Origin: Prevotella sp.
GTDB lineage: Bacteria > Bacteroidota > Bacteroidia > Bacteroidales > Bacteroidaceae
DNA: 64,000 nt
Direction of reading: 5' to 3'
Assembly: GCA_017940545.1 (NCBI GenBank)
Contig: JAGAYI010000002.1
Location: 58,561 to 122,560, forward strand
A model generated the notes under the pieces. That model was not told where the DNA came from. It saw only the letters and a program-made list of their open reading frames with translations, and did not search any database. Below, piece by piece: positions 54,372 through 62,605 of the stretch; position 1 is the first letter of the stretch; each line of letters starts with the position of its first letter. A program made the position numbers and the translations under genes.

Positions 54372-55421
54372 TTAGTCTTCCTGGTTCTCCGGGCGCAGCT
54401 TGCGGACGGTCTCACCGGCACGCCACATCTCCTGATTGCGCATGGCCTCCAGCTCCTTCTCCAGTCCGGCACGGTAGTCGGGTTTCGAGTTGGCATCGAT
54501 GGTAATCTGAGCCTCGTTGCCGGTCAGCACCGAGTAGTAGAGCCACTCCATGACAGGCTTGATGGCATCGTGGAAACGGGGAGCCCAGTCAAGCGCACCA
54601 CGCTGGGCGGTGGTTGAACAGTTGGCGTACATCCAGTCCATGCCCTTTGCACCGAAGAGCGGGCCAAGGCTCTGGGTGAGCTCCTCAACGGTCTCGTTGA
54701 AAGCCTCCGAGGGAGAGTGTCCGTGCTCACGGAGCACCTCATACTGTGCCAGCAGCAGACCCTGAATGGCTCCCATCAGCGAACCGCGCTCACCGGTCAG
54801 GTCGCTGGTTGCCTCGCGCTGGAAGGTAGTCTCGAACATGTAGCCGGCACCGATACCGATACCGAAGGCGAGCGTCTTCTCCTTAGCCTTACCCGTAGCA
54901 TCCTGATAGACAGCATACGAGCAGTTCAGGCCGCGGCCCTCGCAGAACATGGTGCGCAGGCTGGTGCCGCTGCCCTTGGGGGCTACCATGATGACATCGA
55001 CATCCTTCGGGGGAATGACACCCGTGCGGTCGCTCCAGTTGATGGCGAAGCCGTGGCTGTAGTACAGCGTCTTGCCGGGCTTCAAGTATTTTTTGATGGT
55101 GGGCCACTGCTGAATCTGACCTGCATCAGAGAGCAGCATGCAGAGGATGGTACCCTTCTCGGCAGCCTCCTCAATGGAGAAGAGCGTCTTGCCGGGCACC
55201 CAGCCGTCGGCAACGGCTTTGTCGTAGGTCTTGCCCTGACGCTGACCGACGATGACGTTAAAGCCATTGTCGCGCAGGTTACAAGCCTGACCAGGTCCCT
55301 GAACGCCATAGCCGATGACGGCGATGACCTCGTCTTTCAATACTTCACGTGCTTTCTCGAGTGAGAACTCCTTACTGGTGACTACGGTTTCGATAACGCC
55401 ACCAAAATTCATTTCTGCCAT
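54372..55421 (-). CDS. ilvC: Ketol-acid reductoisomerase
   Basis: Second step of valine/isoleucine synthesis: isomerises and reduces acetohydroxy acids with NAD(P)H and Mg. The Rossmann motif is VIGYGVQGPGQACNLRD followed by VIVGQRQGK. The helical knotted domain includes ERGSLMGAIQGLLLAQYEVL and SEAFNETVEELTQSL. The length of 349 residues and the GVQGPG variant are typical of this phylum. It is preceded by the outer membrane barrel gene with a 54-base gap. Confidence 0.97.
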   Translation of the reverse strand: MAEMNFGGVIETVVTSKEFSLEKAREVLKDEVIAVIGYGVQGPGQACNLRDNGFNVIVGQRQGKTYDKAVADGWVPGKTLFSIEEAAEKGTILCMLLSDAGQIQQWPTIKKYLKPGKTLYYSHGFAINWSDRTGVIPPKDVDVIMVAPKGSGTSLRTMFCEGRGLNCSYAVYQDATGKAKEKTLAFGIGIGAGYMFETTFQREATSDLTGERGSLMGAIQGLLLAQYEVLREHGHSPSEAFNETVEELTQSLGPLFGAKGMDWMYANCSTTAQRGALDWAPRFHDAIKPVMEWLYYSVLTGNEAQITIDANSKPDYRAGLEKELEAMRNQEMWRAGETVRKLRPENQED

Positions 55422-55475
55422 AATTCTTTGTTTTTTATTGAATGATAAATCTATTTCCTTTTATTTTTTTATTCT

Positions 55476-56105
55476 TTAAAAGAAGTAGCATGCCGACAGG
55501 GTCCACGCATTGGCCGACCCATTCTCGTTGTATGTAGATTTCGAGGTGACGGCATCTACGGTATTCTTCCAGGTGGCATCACCCGTCTTGCCCAAGGGGA
55601 TGTTGTAGGTAAAGCCCAGTTCAAAGTGTTCGCCAATGCCCACGCCGGCACCGAGGTTCACGCTGAACTTCGACTTCTTCAGCTGGAAGGTATTGCTGTA
55701 ACTGTCACTCTCTTTCCAGTTGAAATTCTCACTACCCACGTTAAAGCCGAACTGCGGACCGGCGGCCACGTAGAGGTTAGCCATGCTGCTCAGGCCGAAG
55801 CTGTAGCGGGCATTGATGGGGATGAGGATGCTCTTCTGCTTGATGGACTCAGAGTTGAGCTTCGTCTCACGCTGGTCGTAGAGGGCGGCAATGTCGGCCG
55901 ACAGCCCCGTAACGGGCAGCCCCACCTTGACAATGGGTCCAACGAACCAGCCGAAGCGGTTTTCTGAGTTAAACACACTCGCGTCGAACTTCATGCTGGT
56001 ATTGTTCATACCTGCCTTCAGACCGAACCGAACGCCTTGCGCACTTGCCGGAAGCACAGACAGCAAAGCGAGGACAACCAATGAACCTATAACTTTCTTC
56101 ATCAT
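55476..56105 (-). CDS. Outer membrane beta-barrel protein
   Basis: 209 residues with a signal peptide (MMKKVIGSLVVLALLSVLPASA). Alternating aromatic strands make an eight-stranded-type barrel (RFGLKAGMNNTSMKF, GWFVGPIVKVGLPV, RYSFGLSSMANLYVAAGPQFG, KFSVNLGAGVGIGEHFELG). It ends in an aromatic residue (LSACYFF) as outer membrane proteins usually do. It belongs to the general porin-like family, and its cargo is unknown. Its place between the thioesterase and ilvC in one direction is unusual, as it has no known part in amino acid synthesis. Confidence 0.85.
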   Translation of the reverse strand: MMKKVIGSLVVLALLSVLPASAQGVRFGLKAGMNNTSMKFDASVFNSENRFGWFVGPIVKVGLPVTGLSADIAALYDQRETKLNSESIKQKSILIPINARYSFGLSSMANLYVAAGPQFGFNVGSENFNWKESDSYSNTFQLKKSKFSVNLGAGVGIGEHFELGFTYNIPLGKTGDATWKNTVDAVTSKSTYNENGSANAWTLSACYFF

Positions 56106-56161
56106 CTTTTTTTATGTTTTTTTGTGAATATCTCTCTTATACCTTATTATATATATATACA

Positions 56162-56929
56162 TCAGAGCCCGACAAACGTCACCTTGCTGCGGCAGCACTC
56201 CGTTCCGTCGGTACGCACGATGCGGATGCAGTACTCCGCGTCGTCACCGGCCCCACTCTTTTCACGATAGAACGAGAGCTGGTCGCCACCATGCGCCTCA
56301 GCCACGTAGGCTATCTCCAAGCGCTTGACGGCATGCTCTTTGTACCACGCTATGGGCCACAGGTCGAGCACGTGCTCAATATACTTCACGCTGTTGATGT
56401 GGCCGTTGATATCGACATCGTTATAGCAGGTGTCGATGGTACGCACCAACTCGGCCTCGTCAGACATTTTCACGCGCCCTCCCTTGTCGATGGGGCACGC
56501 CTTGTCCTTCACGATCCAGTTCTCTATGGCTCCGTCGTCGATGGCGTAGATGTCAGTCGGCTGGCGCGTCTCGGTGTCAATCATCGCCCAGATGGAGCGG
56601 CCGTAGCCATACACCTTCCCGCCGTCTGCCTCCTGAGTGCCCACCACCGCAAAGTTACGGCTGGTGAAGTAGCGCATGGCACTCTCCACCCACGTCTCTA
56701 CCTGAAAACGGGTGTACATCGGCGGCATCTCCGTCATCTCGATGGCCAGGCGTGAGAGCACCCACGACCGCTTGATGCCTAACAGGTATTTCATGCCGAA
56801 GCCACGCGCCGTGGAATGGAAGTCGGCAGCATTCAGCAGGTGGTTGCCTAAATGCCCCATAAACAAACGGCCGCTGAAGTCGCAATGAAACGGCTCGGCC
56901 ATAAACTCGTAACGTCCTATTTTATCCAT
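56162..56929 (-). CDS. Acyl-ACP thioesterase
   Basis: 255 residues: two hot-dog domains of the FatA/FatB-like bacterial acyl-ACP thioesterase family. Visible are FHCDFSGRLFMGHLGNHLLNAA, RSWVLSRLAIEM and the second-domain catalytic region NGHINSVKYIEHVLDLW (Asn, His and Glu/Cys-type catalytic set: DINGHINSVKYIE). It releases free fatty acids from ACP. The ATG at 56929 overlaps the ilvN stop by 8 bases, indicating coupled translation. A longer frame to 57025 lies wholly within ilvN and is rejected. This order next to ilvN is repeated in related genomes as far as I recall. Confidence 0.92.
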   Translation of the reverse strand: MDKIGRYEFMAEPFHCDFSGRLFMGHLGNHLLNAADFHSTARGFGMKYLLGIKRSWVLSRLAIEMTEMPPMYTRFQVETWVESAMRYFTSRNFAVVGTQEADGGKVYGYGRSIWAMIDTETRQPTDIYAIDDGAIENWIVKDKACPIDKGGRVKMSDEAELVRTIDTCYNDVDINGHINSVKYIEHVLDLWPIAWYKEHAVKRLEIAYVAEAHGGDQLSFYREKSGAGDDAEYCIRIVRTDGTECCRSKVTFVGL

Positions 56930-57464
56930 TCTTCTCTCTTTGTTCCAAGAATTTGCTGACCTCTTCCTGAGTGCCACGCGTAACGGCAATACGGCCCGAA
57001 CGGGTATATTGCAGCACGCATCCAAACTCGTCGAGGGCGCGGTAAAGTGATATGATGTCGTCGGTCAGACCGTATTTCATCACAATGACGTAGGTGGGGT
57101 TCACCTCGGTGATGCTGGCTTCGCGGCGCCTGATGGTACGCGAAATCTCGGGGTTGTTCAGCACCAGGTCGGTGGAGAGCTTATAGAGTCCCGTCTCGCG
57201 AATGAAGAGCTGGTCATCAGTAAAATAGTTGGCTTTCACCACGTCAATCTTCTTCTCTATCTGCTTGGTTATCATGGCTATCTGGTCTTCGTCGCTCCAG
57301 GCCGTGATGGTGTATTTATGCACACCCTCGATGCTGGATGCCGACACGTTCAGGCTCTCAATGTTCACCTGGCGGCGCGTGAAGACTGCCGTTATCTGAT
57401 TCAGAATACCGGCTACGTTTTCTGAATACACCAGCAGGGTAAATAGTTTCTTATTATCTTTCAT
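56922..57464 (-). CDS. ilvN: Acetolactate synthase small (regulatory) subunit
   Basis: 180 residues. The N-terminal ACT domain (about 8-85) with FTLLVYSENVAGILNQITAVF binds valine for feedback control, followed by the C-terminal ALS_ss domain (about 95-170). It activates and regulates the large subunit encoded just upstream (43-base gap). Length is typical. It overlaps the thioesterase gene by 8 bases. Confidence 0.95.
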   Translation of the reverse strand: MKDNKKLFTLLVYSENVAGILNQITAVFTRRQVNIESLNVSASSIEGVHKYTITAWSDEDQIAMITKQIEKKIDVVKANYFTDDQLFIRETGLYKLSTDLVLNNPEISRTIRRREASITEVNPTYVIVMKYGLTDDIISLYRALDEFGCVLQYTRSGRIAVTRGTQEEVSKFLEQREKNG

Positions 57465-57507
57465 AAGCAGTAACTAATTCTTCACTATTCATTTTTTCAC
57501 TCTTCAC

Positions 57508-59214
57508 TCAGATTTCCAACATCATTTGGTTAACGTTCATTCCCGGAGGTGTCATGGGCAGCACGTTGTCGTCCTCCTTAATGGCACACTCCAAGAGGAA
57601 AGGCCCGTCGGCGGTCAGCATCTGACGGACAGCGGCCTGCAGGTCCTTGCGGTCGGTAACGGCAACATAGGGAATGCCATAGGCCTGGGCAATCAGCTCG
57701 TAGCAGGGGTTCATCATCTTGGTGAACGACTTACGCTTCATCCAGAACATGTCCTGCCACTGGCGCACGTTGCCCAAGTAGTGGTTGTTCAGCAGAATCA
57801 TCTTCACCGGCGACTTCTGCTCCATGATAGTGCCTAACTCCTCGATACACATCTGGAATCCGCCGTCGCCCATGAAGCAGCACACAGCACGCTGCGGGGC
57901 GGCAAAGGTGGCACCGATGGCTGCCGGCAAGCCGTAGCCCATAGTCCCCAGTCCGCCGCTGGTACAAATGCTCCGCTGGTGGTGATATTTGAAATAGCGG
58001 GTGGCAAAGAGCTGGTTCTGACCGACGTCCGTCACGAGGACAGCATCATCGGGCGACTGCTCGGCGACGACATTCACCACCTCGCCCATCAGCAGCGGGC
58101 CCTCGGCAGGATGAATGGCAGGCTCAATGACTTTCTCACGCTCTTTCCGGTCGAGCTCATGGAACGACTCACGCCACTCACGGTGCTTGTTCTTGTTGAG
58201 CAGCGCCGTGATGGCAGGCAGCGACTCCTTACAGTCGGCCACCACAGCAACGTCGGTCTTCACGTTCTTGTCAATCTCGCTACGGTCAATGTCAAGGTGT
58301 ATAACCTTCGCCTGCTTGGCATAGGTCTTGGTGTTGCCCGTCACACGGTCGCTGAAACGCATGCCAATGGCAATGAGCACGTCGCACTCCTGCTCTTTCA
58401 GGTTTACGGCATAGTTGCCGTGCATGCCCAGCATGCCCACGTTCAACGGATGGTCTGACGGCAGGGCACTCAGCCCTAACATGGTGCGACCGGCGGGAAT
58501 GTCGGCCTTCTCGAGAAAAGCCTTCAGCTCCTCCTGGGCATTGCCTAACTCTACGCCCTGACCCACCAGTGCCAATGGCTTCTTGGCATTGTTGATGAGC
58601 TGGGCGGCCTGGCTCACTGCCTTCTGGTCGAGCTTCGGGTAAGGCACGTAGGAACGTATGAAATCTACCTTCTTAGGCTCCCAGTCAAACTCCTCAGTCT
58701 GCGCATTCTTGGCAAAGTCGAGCACCACAGGCCCCGGGCGTCCGCTACGTGCTATGTAGAAAGCCCGACTGACGGCCCATGCCACATCCTCGGCACGGCG
58801 TATCTGGTACGACCATTTCGAGATGGGCTGTGAGACACCTACGAGATCGACCTCCTGAAAGGCATCGGTACCCAAGGCTGCGATGGGCACCTGTCCGGCA
58901 ATGACGACGATGGGTGTTGAGTCGAGCATGGCGTCGGCAATGCCCGTCAGCGTGTTGGTGACACCTGGACCGCTGGTGACGAGGGCCACACCCACCTCGC
59001 CCGAAACGCGGGCGTAGCCTTCGGCAGCATGGACGGCCCCCTGTTCGTGGCGCACCAGTATATGGTCAAAACACTTCTTCTCCCCTCGTGTATAGTCGAA
59101 CAGCGAGTCATAGACGGGCATAATGCTGCCACCGGGATAGCCGAAGATGGTCTTCACGCCCTCGGCCTGCAACGCCCTCATCAGCGCCTTGGAACCAGTT
59201 ATTCTATCTCTCAT
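57508..59214 (-). CDS. ilvB: Acetolactate synthase large subunit
   Basis: 568 residues; condenses two pyruvates, or pyruvate with 2-oxobutyrate, in the first common step to branched-chain amino acids. It is TPP- and FAD-dependent. The N-terminal pyrimidine-binding domain has FGYPGGSIMP and the catalytic Glu region VRHEQGAVHAAEGYARVSG. A central FAD domain (about 190-330) follows. The C-terminal TPP domain has the GDG...N motif MGDGGFQMCIEELGT to LLNN. The start ATG is at 59212-59214. The preceding 149 bases are AT-rich repeat. Confidence 0.97.
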   Translation of the reverse strand: MRDRITGSKALMRALQAEGVKTIFGYPGGSIMPVYDSLFDYTRGEKKCFDHILVRHEQGAVHAAEGYARVSGEVGVALVTSGPGVTNTLTGIADAMLDSTPIVVIAGQVPIAALGTDAFQEVDLVGVSQPISKWSYQIRRAEDVAWAVSRAFYIARSGRPGPVVLDFAKNAQTEEFDWEPKKVDFIRSYVPYPKLDQKAVSQAAQLINNAKKPLALVGQGVELGNAQEELKAFLEKADIPAGRTMLGLSALPSDHPLNVGMLGMHGNYAVNLKEQECDVLIAIGMRFSDRVTGNTKTYAKQAKVIHLDIDRSEIDKNVKTDVAVVADCKESLPAITALLNKNKHREWRESFHELDRKEREKVIEPAIHPAEGPLLMGEVVNVVAEQSPDDAVLVTDVGQNQLFATRYFKYHHQRSICTSGGLGTMGYGLPAAIGATFAAPQRAVCCFMGDGGFQMCIEELGTIMEQKSPVKMILLNNHYLGNVRQWQDMFWMKRKSFTKMMNPCYELIAQAYGIPYVAVTDRKDLQAAVRQMLTADGPFLLECAIKEDDNVLPMTPPGMNVNQMMLEI

Positions 59215-59363
59215 TTATTTAATTTACAATTTTACAATCTACAATCTACCATTTATTTACACATTTTGACTATTTTACAATTCATCTAAGGCGGAGGCCA
59301 AATTGAGAAATTAATTAAATTAAGAAATCAATTGTAAATTGTAAATCGTCAAATTGTAAATAA
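59215..59363. repeat. AT-rich AATTTACAATT / CAATTGTAAATTG repeat block
   Basis: The gap between ilvD and ilvB is almost wholly made of imperfect AATTTACAATTT, TACAATCTACAATC and AATTGTAAATTGTAAATC copies in both orientations. There is no promoter box and no gene. It may form hairpins in the ilv transcript. Confidence 0.65.
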
Positions 59364-61160
59364 TCATTCAATGATTCTTACGCCTCCCTTGTCGGCACTC
59401 GACACGCTCTGGGCGTAGGCACGAAGGGCCTTCGACACCACGCGGTGGCGCTTCAGCGGCTGCTGCGGACGAGCCTCTAACTCGGCATCGCTCAGTTTGA
59501 CGTTGATGCTGCGTGAAGGAATGTCTATCACGATGATGTCGCCATCCTTGATCTTGCCGATGTTACCACCATTGGCAGCCTCGGGCGATATGTGGCCAAT
59601 GCTCAGACCGGATGTGCCGCCCGAGAAACGGCCATCGGTAATCAGCGCACACTCCTTGCCTAAGTGCATACTCTTTATATAAGAGGTAGGATAGAGCATT
59701 TCCTGCATGCCCGGTCCGCCCTTGGGACCTTCGTGGGTGATGACCACACAGTCGCCACTCTTCACCCGGCCACCAAGGATTCCCTCGCAGGCATCCTCCT
59801 GAGAGTCGAACACCACGGCAGGACCCTCAAAGTGCCACAGCTCTTCATCGACACCGGCCGTTTTGACCACACAGCCGTCCTGGGCAATATTGCCGAAGAG
59901 TACGGCCAGTCCGCCATCCTTCGTGTAAGCATGCTCCAGATCGCGGATGCAACCGTTGGCACGGTCGGTGTCTAACGACGGGTACAGCTCGCTCTGGCTA
60001 CCCATCTTCGTGGAGAAGCGGTTGCCGGGAGCACTGTAGTAAATGGAGGAAGGTGGAAGGGGTGTGGAGGAAATATCATACATCTTCATGGCCTCGCCAA
60101 GCGTCAGGCCATCTACGCGTTTGGCCGTGCCGTCAATGAGGCCACCTTTGTTCAGCTCGTTCAGAATGCCCAGAATGCCACCGGCACGGTTGCACTCCTG
60201 CACGCTGTACTTCTGCGTGTTTGGAGCCAGTTTGCACAGGCAGGGCACCTTGCGGCTCAGAGCGTCAATATCCTTCATCTGGAAGTCAACACCAGCCTCC
60301 TGTGCCACAGCCAACAGGTGAAGCACCGTATTGGTACTGCCGCCCATTGCAATGTCTAACGTCATGGCATTCAGGAAAGCCTGGCGGGTGGCAATGTTAC
60401 GGGGCAGCACGCTCTCGTCGCCTTCCTCGTAGTAGGCCAGCGCGTTCTTCACAATCTGGCGGGCTGCCTGACGGAAGAGTTCTATGCGGTTGGTGTGGGT
60501 AGCCAGAATGGTACCGTTGCCAGGCAGCGACAGTCCGATGGCCTCGGTCAGCGAGTTCATGGAATTGGCCGTAAACATTCCCGAGCAGCTGCCGCAGCCC
60601 GGACAGGCACAATTTTCTATCTCTTTGATTTCCTCGTCGGTCACGTTCGGGTCGGCACCCTTCACCATAGCCGTTATCAGGTCGGCATTCTCGCCGCGCC
60701 ACCGTCCGGCCTCCATGGGTCCGCCTGAGCAGAACACGGCCGGAATATTCAGTCGCATGGCAGCCATCAGCATGCCCGGCGTCACCTTGTCGCAGTTGGA
60801 AATGCAAATCATGGCATCTGCCTTATGTGCGTTCACCATGTATTCCACCGAGTCGGCTATAATATCGCGGCTGGGCAGCGAGTAGAGCATGCCGTCATGG
60901 CCCATGGCAATACCATCGTCGATGGCAATGGTGTTAAACTCAGCGGCATAGCAGCCCATCTTCTCTATTTCCTCGCGGACTATCTGTCCAATCTCGTGCA
61001 GATGGGTGTGACCAGGAACAAACTGTGTAAACGAGTTGACGATGGCTATGATAGGACGGCCAAACTGCTCGTGTTTCATACCGGTAGCCACCCACAGGGC
61101 GCGGGCGCCTGCCATTCTTCTTCCCTCGGTGCATACAGCACTACGTAATAGATGTTTCAT
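59364..61160 (-). CDS. ilvD: Dihydroxy-acid dehydratase
   Basis: 598 residues; dehydrates 2,3-dihydroxy acids to 2-oxo acids with an Fe-S cluster. Cluster cysteines are in [13 protein letters not shown] and [17 protein letters not shown]. The active-site regions [16 protein letters not shown] and [20 protein letters not shown] are present. It is the first gene of the ilvD-ilvB-ilvN cluster, with a TAACTTTG promoter box at 61192-61199. No leader peptide or riboswitch is evident in the 32-base leader. Confidence 0.97.
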   Translation of the reverse strand: MKHLLRSAVCTEGRRMAGARALWVATGMKHEQFGRPIIAIVNSFTQFVPGHTHLHEIGQIVREEIEKMGCYAAEFNTIAIDDGIAMGHDGMLYSLPSRDIIADSVEYMVNAHKADAMICISNCDKVTPGMLMAAMRLNIPAVFCSGGPMEAGRWRGENADLITAMVKGADPNVTDEEIKEIENCACPGCGSCSGMFTANSMNSLTEAIGLSLPGNGTILATHTNRIELFRQAARQIVKNALAYYEEGDESVLPRNIATRQAFLNAMTLDIAMGGSTNTVLHLLAVAQEAGVDFQMKDIDALSRKVPCLCKLAPNTQKYSVQECNRAGGILGILNELNKGGLIDGTAKRVDGLTLGEAMKMYDISSTPLPPSSIYYSAPGNRFSTKMGSQSELYPSLDTDRANGCIRDLEHAYTKDGGLAVLFGNIAQDGCVVKTAGVDEELWHFEGPAVVFDSQEDACEGILGGRVKSGDCVVITHEGPKGGPGMQEMLYPTSYIKSMHLGKECALITDGRFSGGTSGLSIGHISPEAANGGNIGKIKDGDIIVIDIPSRSINVKLSDAELEARPQQPLKRHRVVSKALRAYAQSVSSADKGGVRIIE

Positions 61161-61191
61161 TCTTATTTCACTTTGAAGCTAAATTGAGCCG

Positions 61192-61199
61192 CAAAGTTA
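61192..61199 (-). promoter_or_regulatory. -7 promoter box for the ilv cluster
   Basis: TAACTTTG on the minus strand, 32 bases upstream of the ilvD ATG. Confidence 0.7.
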
Positions 61200-61269
61200 C
61201 ACCTTTTTATCATAACAGCCAACAAAAACGTTGATTTTTTTGACCTGCGGTTATCATTTATAACCAAAA

Positions 61270-62496
61270 TCAACGTTTCTTTTTCAGTTTGTCAATAGCA
61301 TGTTCCAGACTTTCCGTAGGTTCAATGATGTTATAGGCTCCCCAGAAGTCAGGGTCGTCAAAAAAGTACGCCTGGTCGTAAAAATAGTCACGCGGCCCGA
61401 AGGAGTCACGCCCCCTGATGCGCCGCACGGAATCGGCAGGCACCTGTTCGGTCACCACCATCTCGCTGACCACGGTGTAGGCCGAGGCAAAGAGCCGCCG
61501 TTTCCAGTCGCACTTAAAGCGCATCTCGTTACGGACGTAGCTGAGCCGCGTCAAGTGGTCCTCGGCTGACGTGCGGTAGTTGATGACCGTTGTCAGTTTC
61601 CTGGGGTTGAAACGCAGTCCGCGAGGCTTTTTCACCAACATGTAGTCGGTAGCCAACAGGCGGTCGTCCATGTCTAACTCTATCTCCACGCGGGTAAAGG
61701 TCAGCGTCTGCTGGTCAATGTACAGCCGGCCGTAGAACAACGGGCGATCGACACGATAGCGGGGTTTCAGGCTGATGACGTATTGCGCCCGGTCGCCAAT
61801 CCGTTCAGGCGTTTCGGATTTCAGGTCGTACAGCCCTAACTCCTCCTCGTTCAGCAGCAGCTCGGCATTCTTCACGGCATCGAGCATGATGGGAATCACC
61901 GGACCGCCCATCAGCTTTACACCCAGCGTGTCCTTGGCCCGCGTGCTCAGCAGCCGCCGGCCCTTCACTATGCTCACCGCATCGCCATGGGTCGTCCGGT
62001 AGTTGTAAGCCGTCTTATACATATCGGTCACTGCCTCGCTGACGGCAATAAAGCGGCCGCCCTTCTGCGCCGTCTCACGGTAGAAGCAGTGCATCAGCGC
62101 CGGAGTCAGCTGGTAGTTCTCGGGAATCTTGCTGATGGCAGCCCGCACCACGTCCATCGGGTCATTGGCAGACACCACCACGTCGGCCAGCATAATGGCA
62201 CTGGGCACCAACAGAACTTTCAGCCCCTCGGTCTTTTTACCGATGCTGACGCGCTGGGTGTGGTAGCCCAGGTGAGAAACCGTGATGTGTGTAGGCCGCG
62301 AGGGCACCTTCAGCAGAAAGCCGCCATCGTCGTTGGTCACCGTACTGACTCGCTCGTTGGGCGCCGACACACTGACATGAGCTAACGCACGACCATCCTG
62401 CCGACTGACGACACGACCGGACAGAACCGTCAGTTCACTCTGGGCAGACAGGCCGACGGACACCAGAAACAACAATATGGAAACTACAACTCGCAT
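61270..62496 (-). CDS. Exported protein with carboxypeptidase-regulatory-like domain
   Basis: 408 residues with a signal peptide (MRVVVSILLFLVSVGLSAQ). A CarboxypepD_reg-like beta-sandwich (about 24-105) follows: VLSGRVVSRQDGRALAHV ... ITVSHLGYHTQRV, the plug-like entry domain found in TonB-linked and related proteins. The C-terminal part (about 115-400) is unassigned, with YRVDRPLFYGRLYIDQQTLTF and RIRGRDSFGPRDYFYDQAYFF; it resembles DUF5686-type outer membrane associated proteins. An envelope location is likely. It has a promoter box at 62519. Confidence 0.82.
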   Translation of the reverse strand: MRVVVSILLFLVSVGLSAQSELTVLSGRVVSRQDGRALAHVSVSAPNERVSTVTNDDGGFLLKVPSRPTHITVSHLGYHTQRVSIGKKTEGLKVLLVPSAIMLADVVVSANDPMDVVRAAISKIPENYQLTPALMHCFYRETAQKGGRFIAVSEAVTDMYKTAYNYRTTHGDAVSIVKGRRLLSTRAKDTLGVKLMGGPVIPIMLDAVKNAELLLNEEELGLYDLKSETPERIGDRAQYVISLKPRYRVDRPLFYGRLYIDQQTLTFTRVEIELDMDDRLLATDYMLVKKPRGLRFNPRKLTTVINYRTSAEDHLTRLSYVRNEMRFKCDWKRRLFASAYTVVSEMVVTEQVPADSVRRIRGRDSFGPRDYFYDQAYFFDDPDFWGAYNIIEPTESLEHAIDKLKKKR

Positions 62497-62518
62497 ATAT
62501 CTATATCAATTATCGGCA

Positions 62519-62526
62519 CAAAGATA
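62519..62526 (-). promoter_or_regulatory. -7 promoter box for the carboxypeptidase-regulatory-like gene
   Basis: TATCTTTG on the minus strand, 23 bases upstream of the ATG. Confidence 0.65.
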
Positions 62527-62536
62527 AAAAAATTTT

Positions 62537-62564
62537 GAATTATGAATTATGAATTATGAATTAT
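62537..62564. repeat. Four tandem GAATTAT units between divergent promoters
   Basis: Four perfect 7-base copies (62537, 62544, 62551, 62558) fill the spacer between the minus-strand box at 62519 and the plus-strand box at 62569. Copy number could vary and change promoter spacing. Confidence 0.75.
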
Positions 62565-62568
62565 TTTG

Positions 62569-62576
62569 TACCTTTG
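62569..62576 (+). promoter_or_regulatory. -7 promoter box for the PurF-like gene
   Basis: TACCTTTG, 30 bases upstream of the ATG. Confidence 0.7.
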
Positions 62577-62605
62577 CACCAAATTTTTTCAAAGATAACA
62601 AACAA

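Noticed and set aside
59215-59363. Transcription attenuator between ilvD and ilvB
   Set aside because: AT-rich inverted repeats exist but there is no leader peptide with Ile/Val/Leu codons and no GC-rich stem with a T-run.
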